Source of the DNA: Neelides folsomi
Lineage: Eukaryota > Arthropoda > Collembola > Neelipleona > Neelidae
Assembly (NCBI GenBank): GCA_034687125.1
Contig: JAQGBZ010000154.1
Span: 62,001-126,000, forward strand
Direction of reading: 5' to 3'
Length of the DNA stretch: 64,000 nt
Part shown: piece after piece, positions 11,288 through 23,099 of the stretch
How positions within the stretch are numbered: the first letter of the stretch is position 1
Layout of the letters: each line of letters begins with the position of its first letter
The notes under the pieces: generated by a model
What the model saw: the letters and a program-made list of their open reading frames with translations, nothing else
The model's database searches: none
Told to the model about the DNA's origin: nothing
Position numbers and translations under genes: made by a program

Positions 11288-12449
11288 TTTAAAGATGATT
11301 AAAATTTTCAAATATTAAATTGAAGGTCCCAGGGTTTAAAGTGGCTCATTTGTACGAAACAAATGATATCTACAAATAACAAATTATAAGAAAAGCGATT
11401 AACCTCGTTAGCACAAATCTTGAAAAATTAAATACCGAATCAAAAGTTTGATAAAAAAATAAAAATATATACACAATATATGGTAATTATATGTAATATA
11501 TTTATTATATACAAAAAAGTGCTTTTACATTTTTGTAATTTCACAATTTACAAAAATGATTTTACACAAAGTGTTACGATATATTTTTTGTACCAGAAAC
11601 GTTTTCTAGTGAAACATTGGTGTTTTATCTATTAAAAGATACTATTAGGTCATGTAAGCCTACGGATGAATTTTGTAAAATAAGTATATGTATTTATTTA
11701 TAAAATATGCATACTCTTGTTAGTACAGGTGTAAACTGTAAACTATAATATTACCTACTTTTTTATAATATAGGTTGATAATAATATAAACAACTGTGAA
11801 CCTACACACCATATTTAATCATTTAAGTTAATTACCAATCTATAGCTACTGCTTACACACCGTACTACAGAATATTTTATAATGTATTTAAACAATAAAT
11901 CTGAAAAATATTAGCGAACAAAAAATCTCTTGTTTGGACCACGAATGGCCTTTTAAACAAATTATTATAACGTAAGTAAATCTTAATTACTTTTGACTAA
12001 CATTAAATACTTAGTTATTATTTATATTGAGTGCTTACACAAACTTCTTATTGTATTTTACATTGTAAGATTGTTTGGTTTATTTCAACTAGTCCCATCC
12101 TTTAAGAAGGTCGTGATAATTTACCCAAAATTAGCACACATTCAATTAATTTAGATATTTCTTATTTTATCGATAATTTTCTTATTAAATTATATTTACA
12201 TGAAAATATTTTTATTTTTATAGTGAATCATTCACAAAATAAGTTAAAATAAACAAATACGGTATGTATATTATATAAAAATTCATAATACAATGGTTTT
12301 AATTTACCTTCTTACTATTATAATTTATTACATTTATGTACCTTCAAACTCACACACATTATGTTGCATCAAGAAGTTAATAAAATATTAGGTAGTTGTT
12401 GCATATTTAATATGAATGAATAATGTGAAACAAGAGTGCAAATTGTACA

Positions 12450-12951
12450 TACCGTATTGGTCCGATTTTTGTCCCCAGATATAATTAAAAATATTACCTC
12501 CGACCCCCGGATATAAATCGGGTTCGGATATAAATCGGGCACCGGATATCTTTAAAATAATTTAGGACGTGGCATTTGGGAAATTTTTATTCAAAACTAA
12601 ATTTTAATCATCAAAACATGAATCTTCAGATGTAGAGTGGATGCTGTCATTATCATTAATATAATAGCCTCATCTTGCTTCTATTTTAAAATGCTTTCAA
12701 ATGGTTTCTCCACTATCTGTTTCAGCATATTGAAACACTTTTAATTTAAATTCAACACGAAAAAGCCATTGTGACATTATTAATTGAATTGAAATAAAAA
12801 TCAAGACCAAGGAATACGTTTAAATGTTAAATATTTCGCCCATTTTAAAAATTACCCCGGATATAATTTAAAATCTCGAGTCCCACCCCCGGATATAAAT
12901 CGGACCCGGATATAATTCGGGCACCGGACAAATCACGGACTAATACGGTAA
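12450..12951. mobile_element. MITE-like element with TACCGTATT terminal inverted repeats
   Basis: Terminal inverted repeats TACCGTATTGGTCCG (12450-12464) and CGGACTAATACGGTA (12936-12950) differ at one position, and TA at each end could be the target duplication. Inside, a block of about 75 bp carrying repeats of CCGGATATAAATCGGG occurs at 12472-12545 and again in the same orientation at 12855-12929. There is no transposase frame. Short TIRs starting at TA with iterated GGATATAA-type subterminal motifs resemble pogo/Tc1-type MITEs; that family assignment is inference. Confidence 0.7.
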
Positions 12952-15387
12952 TTTATATTTTAGTTCAAGATTTAAAACTAAATAATTAGGCAATGCTAGA
13001 GTTTATTTAATTACATATAAGGTACTATAATAATAATACTACTAAACAATCTGTATACATAATATACTTACTAGTGTATTATATTTCATTATTTAATTTT
13101 AAAAGCAATGGATTAAATTTCATGCGTCTAATGTCACCAAATGTCTCTTTCAATTTGTACTTAAGCCAACGAATTAAGAATCTCACTTTTACCATTAATT
13201 ATTAGCGTTATACTCAACCTATAATAGATGAATAGATCTCATTTGAATTGAAAATTAATAATTTACATTTCATAAATATAATACACTACATACATAATAT
13301 TATATTACAATATATAAATTCTAATTACATTCTAAGAAAATGTTAAAAAATTAAGATTATTCTACAAGTATAAAAAGTATGAAACTTTAAACTTCTAAAT
13401 AAGCTATAACTTTAATTGTTTTATTTTGAATCGCTCGTTTAATTCACAATGCAATTTCTACTCATTCAAATACATTGTCAACAAAATATGGTATGTATTA
13501 TTATAATTTGTTCTAAAGTTTTGTTATATTAAGCCTTTTAACAAATTGTCTAATTGGAAGTTGTAAAAAAGTTTGTTTTATTTCTTGTATTTTCTAAACA
13601 AAGAGTATTAAACATTCCAGAATGTAAAAATCTAGAATAACTTGTAGTGTCTGTAAAATACACCTAAATAAAATACGCAGCGATGGTTTATATTGTATTA
13701 ATAAATATATTGTATTAATAAATATGTAGGAAGGTATATTAAGGTACACTGACACTTATTTACCACGTGTATAAAAGTATTATGCCATAGATAGATACTA
13801 AAGATATTATAGTAAAATTAATTGTAGGCTAAAACTATGTAATGTAATTGAGTTAGGTTCTTGGAGTAATCTCTAATGTATCCTATTACAATGGCACAAC
13901 TAAATGCTATAATACATATTAATTTATTAATATAAAATAATAATAACAATCATTCAGAGTAAAACAAATTATTTCTGTTTAAAAGGGGAAAGCGAACACC
14001 TTTATTTAAATATACCGTAAAATATTATTATTTTGGAATTTACAACTATTATTCTTTACAATTATTTAATCATAATTACTGATAGTATAAAGTTTACTTT
14101 TCACAATCAATTGCGAAATGTCGGATATTTAATATTTCTCTGCAAATGCCTAATATGAATATATTTTATAGTTAACTTCTTTTTTCTTGATGCACTAAAT
14201 AAACAGTACATCATAATGATAGTGCTCGTTAATGATATTGAAATTATGATATTGAGGCATATAAGAAAATGATTTTAATATTTAAACTGCAACATTATAT
14301 TATTGAATGAAATTTAAGATCAGATTTGGCAAGTCATCCACTACAAAAAATTATTTTTAAGAATTGTTAAAGATTTTTACTTTTAATAAAATGTAAAAAT
14401 AACCTTCAATTTCTTGTCTATTGCTCATTAATTGCATTTTAATCATCAACTTATTATTTATTATAAACATACAAGTACAGGTATAATACTAATAGAGTAC
14501 ACGATAATTAAAAATTATTACAAATTAGTAACATAGTATAAGTATGTATTTATCTATTAAAGAAAAGAGGAAGGGATTGATGCTATACAATATCGATTGG
14601 TTTATTAAATTAATTCTCACGTACTCTATGTTGAGTCTAAATCATCAAATTTAATAATCTCAATCATAATCTAAACCAAGAGTAGTTAATCTAAAATTGA
14701 TAGCATTTTTGCATAGTTACTCTATTAAGAAAGGATGTTCTTCTATGGCAGTACTTTACTAAACTGGCAGATACTCGCATTTGTGAATAAAAATGGCGAG
14801 CTATTTTAAATATCATTTATGCAATGTACTTATATTCTCATATCCTTTAAAATAAACAAGCGTAACGATTCTTCATTAGCTCACGATGATGACTATACTA
14901 GAATACGGTAATAGAGTATGAAATATGATACAAACTATTACATCGATTGAGACACCTAAAAACATTACATATTAAATAAATGAGCCCTTCTTGAAAAGGA
15001 GTTTTTCAAAGAAGGCTATTCCTCGACATTTTTGCATAAAAATGTATAAATATAATGTGCAAATCTACCTACATATTACATAAATGTAGTTTAGTCTACC
15101 TACATATAGTACAGTAGTTTATGCTAGTTATCTAATCCTTTAACGTTTCAAAGGTCTAAAAGTCCTTTTAATCATTATTTCTCTAAAAGTAAGATGGAGA
15201 TATTAATACACTCGATTGGTTAACCTCTATTTGGATTTAAAAAAAACCACGAATGCAATATTATAATAGTGATGAGAAAATGAGTCTTTCCAGGCATTCC
15301 CAGGTTAATAGGTTCGAATTTTGGAAGAGCCTAGTGTCTGCTCGTCCAGAGCGCCGTGAGGGTATACGAAGAGGAACATTGGATGGT

Positions 15388-15395
15388 TGACGTCA
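15388..15395. promoter_or_regulatory. Palindromic CRE/ATF-type site
   Basis: TGACGTCA, the full 8-bp CRE consensus, lies about 110 bp upstream of the TATA box of the MBT gene. In AT-rich sequence an exact copy at this distance is suggestive of a bZIP (CREB/ATF) input, but there is no direct evidence of function. Confidence 0.4.
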
Positions 15396-15504
15396 TCGGC
15401 CTTCAATTCTTGAATTCTCAAAGTAGGTAACCAAATACACTTCACATTGTCTCATATTATTTCTCAATGGATTGGTATTCTAAAACATTTGTTCTCTGAT
15501 CTTG

Positions 15505-15510
15505 TATAAA
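15505..15510 (+). promoter_or_regulatory. TATA box of the MBT gene
   Basis: TATAAA within cttgtataaaagagac. A start site 25-35 bases downstream would give a 5' leader of about 70 bases before the ATG at 15609. The local rise in GC from about 15300 fits a promoter/first-exon boundary. Confidence 0.6.
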
Positions 15511-15608
15511 AGAGACTTAACCGGCGATTCGGATTGACCTTTTCAAGTTGTGTGACCGAACTAGGTATCGTGATTCATTTCGGGTGTCTGTCGGGGCGAG
15601 ACGAGACG

Positions 15609-18600
15609 ATGGCCGTGGATGGGAGCGAGGAGGCGGCCCTCCGTCCTCCTACTACCTCCGATGCGCCGAGAGTCGGCCCAGCTTCCCAACACCCAATTGA
15701 TCAACAGAGTCCGACCGGACACCAGCCGATGTCAACTGCAGACGAGGAAACCCCCAAGAAGGATGCCCTCATTTGGAACGACATGGAGGGACTCGCCCAC
15801 CTTCCAAACTCTGACCTGAAGGTAAAGTGTTTATCTCTTAAGCCCCGCATTTACATACTTTATTTCCACTCCGCTCTTTGGGAGCCTCCTTTGTTAAGGA
15901 GCAAATTTCCCTTTCCTTAAACTCGAGATCAATTACGCATTACCACCATGCCACAGTCCTTTGTCTACTCTGGAGAAATGAGTTGAATGGTATGGCCATT
16001 ACTGAGGAGTTCAATTTTGCATTATTCTTTCATATTCAAATCTCCTTTTCTCATTGGAGTTTTTGCACGTTGGATGGAATGGATTCGGGCGGAGGATGGG
16101 ATTTCTATTTATGAATTGCTCCACAAGTCATCCATTTCACGGACGAGTTGGAAGTGATCATTGTGAATTTAAGAGAATCAATCTTGATCATTTCATTAAG
16201 ACGTAAAAGAATTATTGATGGATTTGCAATTTTGATGAAGAAAAAGTTGTTCCAATTGGTCTTTCTTATACTGAAACTCTTGGAGGCAGGAGGCAGCTGA
16301 TGCGTTTCGTGCCTTCACAATGGGGCAAAATGAGCTCACTGGAGCAACTGAAACCTGAAAACAGTTGGAAGTCTCGCGAACATGAGTTTCATACCCGGCT
16401 ATACATGCTGAGAAATATAAAGCAAAAAGCAAAACAATTTTCGCATTGTTTTTCTTCTTTTTCATTTATTTTCGTTTCGAATTAAATATTCGTAATTTTC
16501 TCGCGTCTGTTGAATTTTAATTAATATATAATTCCTTGTGCCAGAGATGATAGCCTCCACATCGGTAAATTGGGTTATTTGGATTAAATACTTCTTTCTT
16601 ATAAAATTGTTATTGATAGGTGTATTTATATGTTTTGTTTTCTGTTGTAGTTCAAGATCAATGAACTTGGTGTTCTTGAACTCGTCGAAGTGAAGGAAAA
16701 TGGACAGAAAGAATTTATGGAATTAAAGGACCTGAGTGTGAAAGTAAACCAAAAAGAAGAAAATAACTTACAAGCCCCGTCATCCCCGTCGCTCCTAAAC
16801 GGCTCATCGAACTACACAAAGCACAAAGTTGTCTTGGACGAAGAAGCCGAAACTCAAAAAATTGACATGGATATCGAACCCGATGGAAGTCTCGTCATTG
16901 TCGAAATGGTGCCTGTACCGCTTTCACCTGACATTACCCAAATGCACAATATTGTCGAGAACGGGAAGCATTCCGAGTCTCAAAATTTCTCCTTGTCCAG
17001 CACTGCGATGGAAATTGACGAAGATCAAACCAATGCAGCTCATGACGGAGATTCTACACAAATGGTCGATTTCAAAATGGACGATGTGATCTCTGGAGGA
17101 GTAGCAGATGCGACTGGTAAACAATTTATAAAGCTTGAATTTGAAGTGGAATCAAATGACAAGGATGCAGAAGTCCCAATTAACCCTCTTACTATACCAG
17201 AGGTAAAAGGTCCCAAAATTAAAACTGAGCCCGATACCGAACCTGACAATGGCTCTTCAAGTGATTCCTCGAAACTCACAGGAGCCAAAACCCGAGCCAA
17301 TTCCAGGAAGATGTCACAAGCCAGGGGAAGGAAACCTCGACAACCCCCTAAGAACGGAAAGGTTAAAGTCAAAGTTGAGAAGGGGCCAGCACCAGAGAAG
17401 AAGGAAAAGACGCCGAAGACTCCAAAGGAGAAGGTTGCAAGGAAACCTCGTGTCTCGAAAAAGCCAAAACAAGAAGCTGATGCTAAACCGGCACTGACTA
17501 AAGAAGTTAAAGAATCTAAAGAAGAGGAAAAGGTTCCAAAGGTTGAAAATTTAGATGAAGAGCTTGAAGAGGAGACAATCGCCTTTTGTCGCAACTGCGG
17601 CTATTTTGGACTTCAAAATGAATTTTACAAGAGTCATTACTGCACGCATTCATGCTGCTATTCTTACAATCTCTCCTCACAAGGAGAACAAGCACCTAAA
17701 CCTCGACTTCTTGCAAATCTTAAATCAAATAAGGACAAAAAGTCGAAATTCAGCTTATCAAGATCTGTTTCACCTCCAATGAATTTCTCCCCACCGTCAA
17801 CGCCAAAGGGGAGAAAGACAGACTCCGCCAAGAGTTCACCAAAGAGCAATAAAGAATCGAATAAAAAGAAAGAATTGAGGAAAAGGGCTGAGATGCTCAG
17901 GAGGCCCGATACAGATAAGAAATTGGAATCGGGAAAGAAGTCTGAAACTGTGAAGAAAGTTGACATCTTACCAAGCAGCAGGAGCAGCAGCCCAGCTACA
18001 GCCACATCACCAAAAGTAGTCAAAAAAGAGAGAAGGATGCCCTCGTTGAGGAATGAGACACCGACAAGAAAATCTCTCGATGAACCTCCAATTATTCCCG
18101 TCCCAATTCCGATTAAACCGATTGAAAGAAAGCTCCCAGTTTTTGAAACTTTTGACTGGATAAAGTATTTGGCAGAAACAAAGGCCAAAACGGCTCCGAT
18201 GAAACTGTTTCGTAAACCTGCACTTCCTCCTCCAAATCCTTTCAAGTAATTTTTTATGATTTTTGTTAGTTTACATAATATTTAAAATTATTGAAAAATA
18301 TAATATTTTTTTAATTATATAAATATATTTCATATGTCTACGTATCGGTGATGTTTAATCATTGATTTTAAATTTAAAGGGTCGGTATGATGTTAGAGGC
18401 AATCGATACCCAGCATCAAAGCTTATTCTGTGCTGTTGTCGTTGTTGAAGTCATGGGCCATCGGCTCCGTCTACGATTTATCGGATACAACGAAAACTAT
18501 GATTTTTGGGTCAATTCGGATTCATTGGATATTTTCCCATGCGGATGGTAATATATTTAATCAGTATTTACTATTTTACACTATTTAATTTTCTGTTGTA

Positions 18601-20567
18601 ATTTCTATTCTCATTTATAATTATATTGGATTAGGTGTGAAGAACATGGCTATAGTGTGGAGCCTCCACCCGATGCTAGGATTCCCTTCAATTGGCATCA
18701 ATATATGGTTGAAAAAGAGGCAGCAGCTGCTGAAAGATCTTTTTTTGCCATCACTGTCGACGAACCTCTTCCCGACTGTGGAGTTCGAGTTGGAATGAAA
18801 TTGGAAGCTGTTGATGTCAAGAATGCCAATCTTGTTTGCGTTGCAACTGCTACAAAAGTTCTTGGGCATCGGTTCCTTGTTCACTTTGACTCCTGGGATT
18901 CTAATTACGATTATTGGACTGATTGCTCCTCTCCCTTCATTCATCCAGTTGGCTGGTGCGAAAAGAACAACATCAAGCTGACTCCACCCAACAGTAATTT
19001 ATTTTTAATTTTCGTGATTATTTCGAATGTTTTTACATTTTTATTACATTAAAAATACTATCAATTTTTTAGAGCTCAAAGATGACTTTTCATGGGACAC
19101 TTACCTTGTGAGCTCAAAGGCAATGGCCATGCCGTCGAGACTCTTTCAGCCACTGCCACCAGTTGGATTCAAAAAGGGATTTAAACTCGAAGCAATCGAC
19201 AAAGTTAAAATCTTGCAATTTATTCAACCATTATTATTATAATAAAAATATATTAATTAATACAATTTAATTTAACTACTGATATGATATTGATCACTGT
19301 CGGCTATAATTTTCACTTATATCCGATTTGATTGTTCATTATTTTAGAGAAATCCATTCATTCTTCGAGTTGCAACTGTGGCTGACATCGATGATCACAA
19401 AATAATTCTCCATTTCGATGGCTGGGATAGTCTTTACGATTACAAGGTGGATGAGCTCAGCGAAGACCTTCATCCTGTAGGCTGGGCGGCTCACACTGGT
19501 CATACACTTCAACCTCCACCACTGGTGAAAGATACTAGTGTTTCTTGTCCAATTTTTGGCTGCTATGGTGTCGGACATGTTAAGGGTCCAAAGTTCCTGA
19601 CACACAACACGGATAAAAATTGTCCTTATGCTCCGCACAATGTTCTTAAGTTTTGGGAACCAGCTGATCGAATCATAGTCATCGAAACTATTCCTAGGTA
19701 AGACATCCTTATATTTTAATGATATAAAGATTATAAATTCTACAGATAGTATGGACTTGTGTAGTGTTTTAATTTAATTAAATTGATAAGGTTTTAAAAA
19801 TACAGATATGTATGTGTAGTAGTAGACTTTAAACATCTTTTTTAAATTAACAGTAGTATCAGACCAATCGAGCCAAAAACGGAAGAAGCCGCACCCATTC
19901 TCAAAAAGGAACCTGCTCAAGTAATTGGCCGCAAGCGTCCATCGAATTCAAAGAGGGGGGTAGTTGTGAAAAAGCGACTTATCCAGCCAAAACCAGCAAT
20001 AAAAGTTGATACGGTCGAGGATAAAAAACCAGAAGAATCACCCGTTCATTCAGTTCCTATCAATCAGTCTTTTGTTTCACCGCAACCTGAAGTCACTGCA
20101 CCTGTACGTCCGACACAAACCTTTCCCGAGACTCTTCAATTTTCATCTCCTGCACAAGACGAAGTTCCTCCTTATTTCAACACAAATGCTGGTGACATTA
20201 AAAGCCTTGTTGGGAAATTGAACGCTGAAACAGTCGTGAAATGGTCAATTCAACAAGTTCATGACTTCATTTCCAAGATAAATGGATCTCATCCAGCAAA
20301 GTTCAAAGAAGAGGTCATTTTAAAATATTTTTCTATTCATAATTTCAAATAATGACAATGATAGGCAATTTATCTTTTAATTTTATTCTTTTTTTCACCT
20401 AATATCAATTTATTTAATTTATACAGTTAATTGACGGTGATGCATTTTTGATGCTGAAACAAGAAGACCTGGTTGACCTTAGATGCCTTGGCCTTAAATT
20501 TGGTCCCGCCTTGAAAGTGTGTAATGCTATTAATCTCATCATTCGGAATTCGTCCTCTTCATCCTGA
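15609..20567 (+). CDS. l(3)mbt: Lethal(3)malignant brain tumor-like (L3MBTL) protein: FCS finger, 3×MBT, C2HC finger, SAM
   Basis: Nuclear chromatin-compaction/repressor protein; MBT repeats read mono- and dimethyl-lysine on histones. Exons: 15609-15821, 16651-18245, 18380-18547, 18635-18993, 19073-19203, 19348-19697, 19854-20313, 20427-20567; all phases agree, giving 1,138 residues. In order: acidic/Ser-rich N-terminus, Lys/Pro-rich basic region (190-300), FCS-type finger CRNCG … YCTHSCC (384-407), MBT1 (about 570-680), MBT2 (about 690-778), MBT3 (about 785-880), C2HC finger (889-920), linker, and SAM domain (about 1070-1135). MBT2 keeps the Asp and the Phe-Trp-Tyr aromatic cage (LEAVD … HFDSWDSNYDYW). 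The ATG at 15609 is the first in frame, with A at -3 and G at +4. Three MBTs plus a C2HC finger plus SAM match Drosophila L(3)mbt and L3MBTL1/3/4. The Lys-rich region looks intrinsically disordered. Confidence 0.93.
15822..16650 (+). other. First intron of the MBT gene
   Basis: Intron of 829 bp from donor gtaaag at 15822 to acceptor tctgttgtag at 16650. Short reading frames inside on both strands are unrelated to the spliced frame. No repeat or RNA gene was seen. Confidence 0.75.
17587..17658 (+). other. FCS-type zinc finger of the MBT protein
   Basis: C-x2-C … C-x3-CC pattern, CRNCGYFGLQNEFYKS then HYCTHSCC. It matches the short FCS finger (Cys4) that precedes the MBT repeats in MBT/Polycomb-group proteins, where it binds nucleic acid or mediates complex assembly. 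It is embedded between two Lys-rich disordered stretches. Confidence 0.7.
18130..19630 (+). other. Three MBT repeats followed by a C2HC finger
   Basis: MBT1 spans exons 2-4 (VGMMLEAID … RFIGYNENYDFW … CGWC). MBT2 is in exon 4 (VGMKLEAVD … HFDSWDSNYDYW … VGWC). MBT3 spans exons 5-6 (KLEAID … HFDGWDSLYDYK … VGW). The C2HC finger CPIFGCYGVGHVKG … H … CPYAP is at about 19546-19641. MBT1 has Tyr in place of the cage Trp, as is usual for first repeats. MBT3 has Lys in the place of the invariant Trp of YDYW, and lacks the Cys after VGW. Confidence 0.9.
20230..20567 (+). other. C-terminal SAM domain of the MBT protein
   Basis: Across the last two exons: VVKWSIQQVHDFISKI … HPAKFKEE | LIDGDAFLMLKQEDLVDL … LKFGPALKVCNAINLII. 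Pattern W-x4-V-x2-F, a conserved E-x-I-D-G-x-A/F, L-x2-L and G-P-A-L-K-I-x-N-x-I is typical of SAM domains, which self-associate or pair with other Polycomb-group SAM proteins. Confidence 0.9.
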
Positions 20568-20788
20568 CTCATTCATACTTCGAATTTAAATCTGCCCATC
20601 CAAGAAGATAAAATTACTGTGGTCGTAAATCTAGATGCCTAAATATTATATATGTGTATAAACGATTTCTATCTAGAATATCAGTTATAAAAATTAGAAG
20701 ATACCTCTATTTAATGAGCCAAATACTTAATATTACTTTCTTTCTTTTGTTAAAGATATTTTATATCTTATTGTTAAGTATACTACCC

Positions 20789-20868
20789 AAAGCCAACAGG
20801 GTTGGCGCGGTCCCTGGTTTGACAAGCTTCCTTCCTTCGTCAGGGAGCGCGCCAACCCTGTTGGCTTT
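20789..20868. repeat. GC-rich perfect hairpin downstream of the MBT gene
   Basis: The 21-bp arm at 20789-20809 (aaagccaacagggttggcg…) is repeated exactly as its reverse complement at 20848-20868. A further TCCCTG/CAGGGA pair lies inside, and the loop is about 38 bases. The GC content stands out against the AT-rich surroundings. It lies 222 bp after the stop codon, so it may be in the 3' UTR. Function unknown: hairpin element remnant or structured RNA. Confidence 0.8.
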
Positions 20869-20909
20869 TTCTGGTAGGTAAAGTATTTTTACAATTTCTT
20901 CTTCCTACT

Positions 20910-20915
20910 ATTAAA
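20910..20915 (+). terminator. Possible poly(A) signal of the MBT gene
   Basis: ATTAAA, the common variant hexamer, is 343 bases after the stop. No canonical AATAAA was seen nearer. If it is used, the hairpin at 20789 is part of the mature 3' UTR. Confidence 0.25.
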
Positions 20916-22940
20916 TACAAATTCTGTATTATTATTTCTACACAATTAATCGATATTATTCTTCATGTTACTGTTTTTGGTATTTTATTGGTTAAGTATG
21001 GTTTTGTATCATTTTTGTGAACAATGAATTGCTACAAATGTAATGAATGATTAATTGAGAACATGAACTTCAAAATAATATTAAGACACCCTTAAGTAAT
21101 ATACAACTTTACTAAAAATACAGATACATTTTACATAATCTACAATGTAGATTCTACATACTAACATTAAGTAAATGTAAGTATAGTTTTGATACAGAAA
21201 TACAGATGTTTAATTATAAACAAAATGATAACTACATAACATACCTATTGTTGTTTATTCGTTTTAAGATAATTATAAATATCAAATTACAGGTGATCCG
21301 CATAAGTTGTATCAGTATATGCTCTAAAATTAAAAAACCCTTTAATTAATTTGTTGTTTTGATAAATAAATTACTATCCTTAAACTGGCTTTTAGTACTC
21401 TACTAATATTTAGTACTTACAATAAAAATGGGCATTGCACCAATTTTCCAAGGATCCATTATGAAAATGATTTAAGCTTACATTTACATATTAAATAGTG
21501 TTTCATTTACTATTATCTAAAGTAAATGTATCTTTTGTGTGAAACTCTAAAAAATGATTAAACTTTATGCTGTTATTAAAATGAAAATGTTGGTTTTTTT
21601 GCATAATAAATTATTATCAAAGTTGGGATGAATGTTTAAGATGGTATGAAATAAATAATATGCAAAGATGAATACGGATACAAACACCGCACATTTTAAT
21701 ACGATTCATTTGATTGTTGCCAACAACTAATTTCTAACATTCATGTAAGTATAACTTGAACTAAAGACATTTCATTAAGTTTTGTGGTGTTATTAACTTT
21801 TCTCAGTTTAAAGCTTATCTTTATATAAACTGGCGGTTAGCGCCTTTTCGACTTTACAATGAGTGAGAAGGGACTTTCAGATTCAAATTGAATTTGACAA
21901 TTATGCATACAATGTTTATGGGCTGGATTACAAGTCAATTGACTCTTCAACAATTTACGTTAAAGATTAGATGAGGAGTAAACATGTTATCATGACCATA
22001 TTCGTACACTTACAATTAGGACTTTACGTATTTAAAGGGCCGCCTGAAATACATCGAGTTTGAATACGTTTGAACAAATATATATACTTATATTTACATA
22101 TTTTATATTAATTAATTACTCAATTTTACCTTTATATTTATTAATCATTATGCCACTATGTCATATTTTATTAACTAACGTAATTGTATATAAGAAGTTA
22201 ATATAAATTATTCATTTAGGTAGTAAGAATCCTCATGAAAATCTCCTCTACGTGTTTCTTGTATCAATTGCCAGTATTTGCAGACTCTGAAAATGTACAG
22301 TAATTACATATCTCGCAACGTGATTATTATGGTAAAGATTAATCATTAAACTTCTCACTAGCGCCATTTATAATACAGAATAACTCATTTTTAACTAGTA
22401 TTCCCGATTTTAACTTCAAGATTACTTTTCTACTTGACATTAGTTTGAGCTTCAACAAAATTCATGTAATTTTTAACTTTCCACATCATTGTCATTTACT
22501 AATTAATTAAAAAATGGTTTGGTTTCGTATTTATCTACATACTCCGTCCACAAACACAAAGGAATCTTCTTCAACTAAATATTCAAAAACAGGTACTTAC
22601 GCATTATGTATTACAACTTTAAATGCCTATAAGTTATTTTGTAACTACAAACAATATTTCATAAGGTATGTAATTTTAATTTTGTCCAGTTTTATTAGAG
22701 TTTACAAAATGCGACAAGAGGTGAATATATAACTAAAATATGTGATTAAAACAAAAACCGTTTATTACCTAACTTTTAGCACACCAATTTAATTGGAGCA
22801 ATTTCTAACTTTGCTTCATCAATGAGTATATTTTACGAATGTTATATTTAACTAAAACTACAATTTAAGTATTTCCAATTTTTGGTTTTAAACACAACAC
22901 AGTTATTATTTCGATACATAAAAATACAATATTTCAATTA

Positions 22941-23099
22941 ATACCTACTCTCCCGTCGTTGAACCAATGCAGTACTCAGGCTTTGGAACTTGATTTAGAT
23001 TAACATAGTTATAATCTATATAGCAATTAAAATTTGTTAATCTAAATCAAGTTCCAAAGCCCGCGTGCTGCATTGGTTCAACGACGGGAGAGCAAGTAT
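22941..23099. repeat. Large near-perfect hairpin, arms of about 58–65 bp
   Basis: Left arm 22948-23005 (ctctcccgtcgttgaacc … tttagattaaca) pairs with 23035-23092 (tgttaatctaaatcaag … acgacgggagag), with only three mismatches, clustered at the middle. Weaker pairing extends about seven bases outward on each side. The loop is 29 bp and AT-rich. The arms are markedly richer in GC than the flanks. It does not fit a tRNA cloverleaf. It may be a small foldback transposon or a source of double-stranded RNA. Confidence 0.85.

Larger units (their letters stand above)
10260..15380. other. AT-rich intergenic spacer between the receptor and the MBT gene
   Basis: About 5.1 kb with frequent stops in all frames and no credible exon. 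It holds the foldback at 10826-11287, the MITE-like element at 12450-12951, and a 17-bp tandem duplication at about 13690-13724 (tattgtattaataaata twice). Otherwise I see only simple AT-rich sequence. Confidence 0.75.

Noticed and set aside
17040-18245. Long minus-strand frames (184 and 193 codons) opposite the MBT gene
   Set aside because: Antisense shadows of the Lys/Glu/Ser-rich exon; Ser/Phe/Leu-rich composition mirrors the sense codons.
22941-23099. Hairpin as a tRNA or standard microRNA precursor
   Set aside because: The single long stem does not allow a cloverleaf, and it is longer and more perfect than typical microRNA precursors; listed as a repeat instead.
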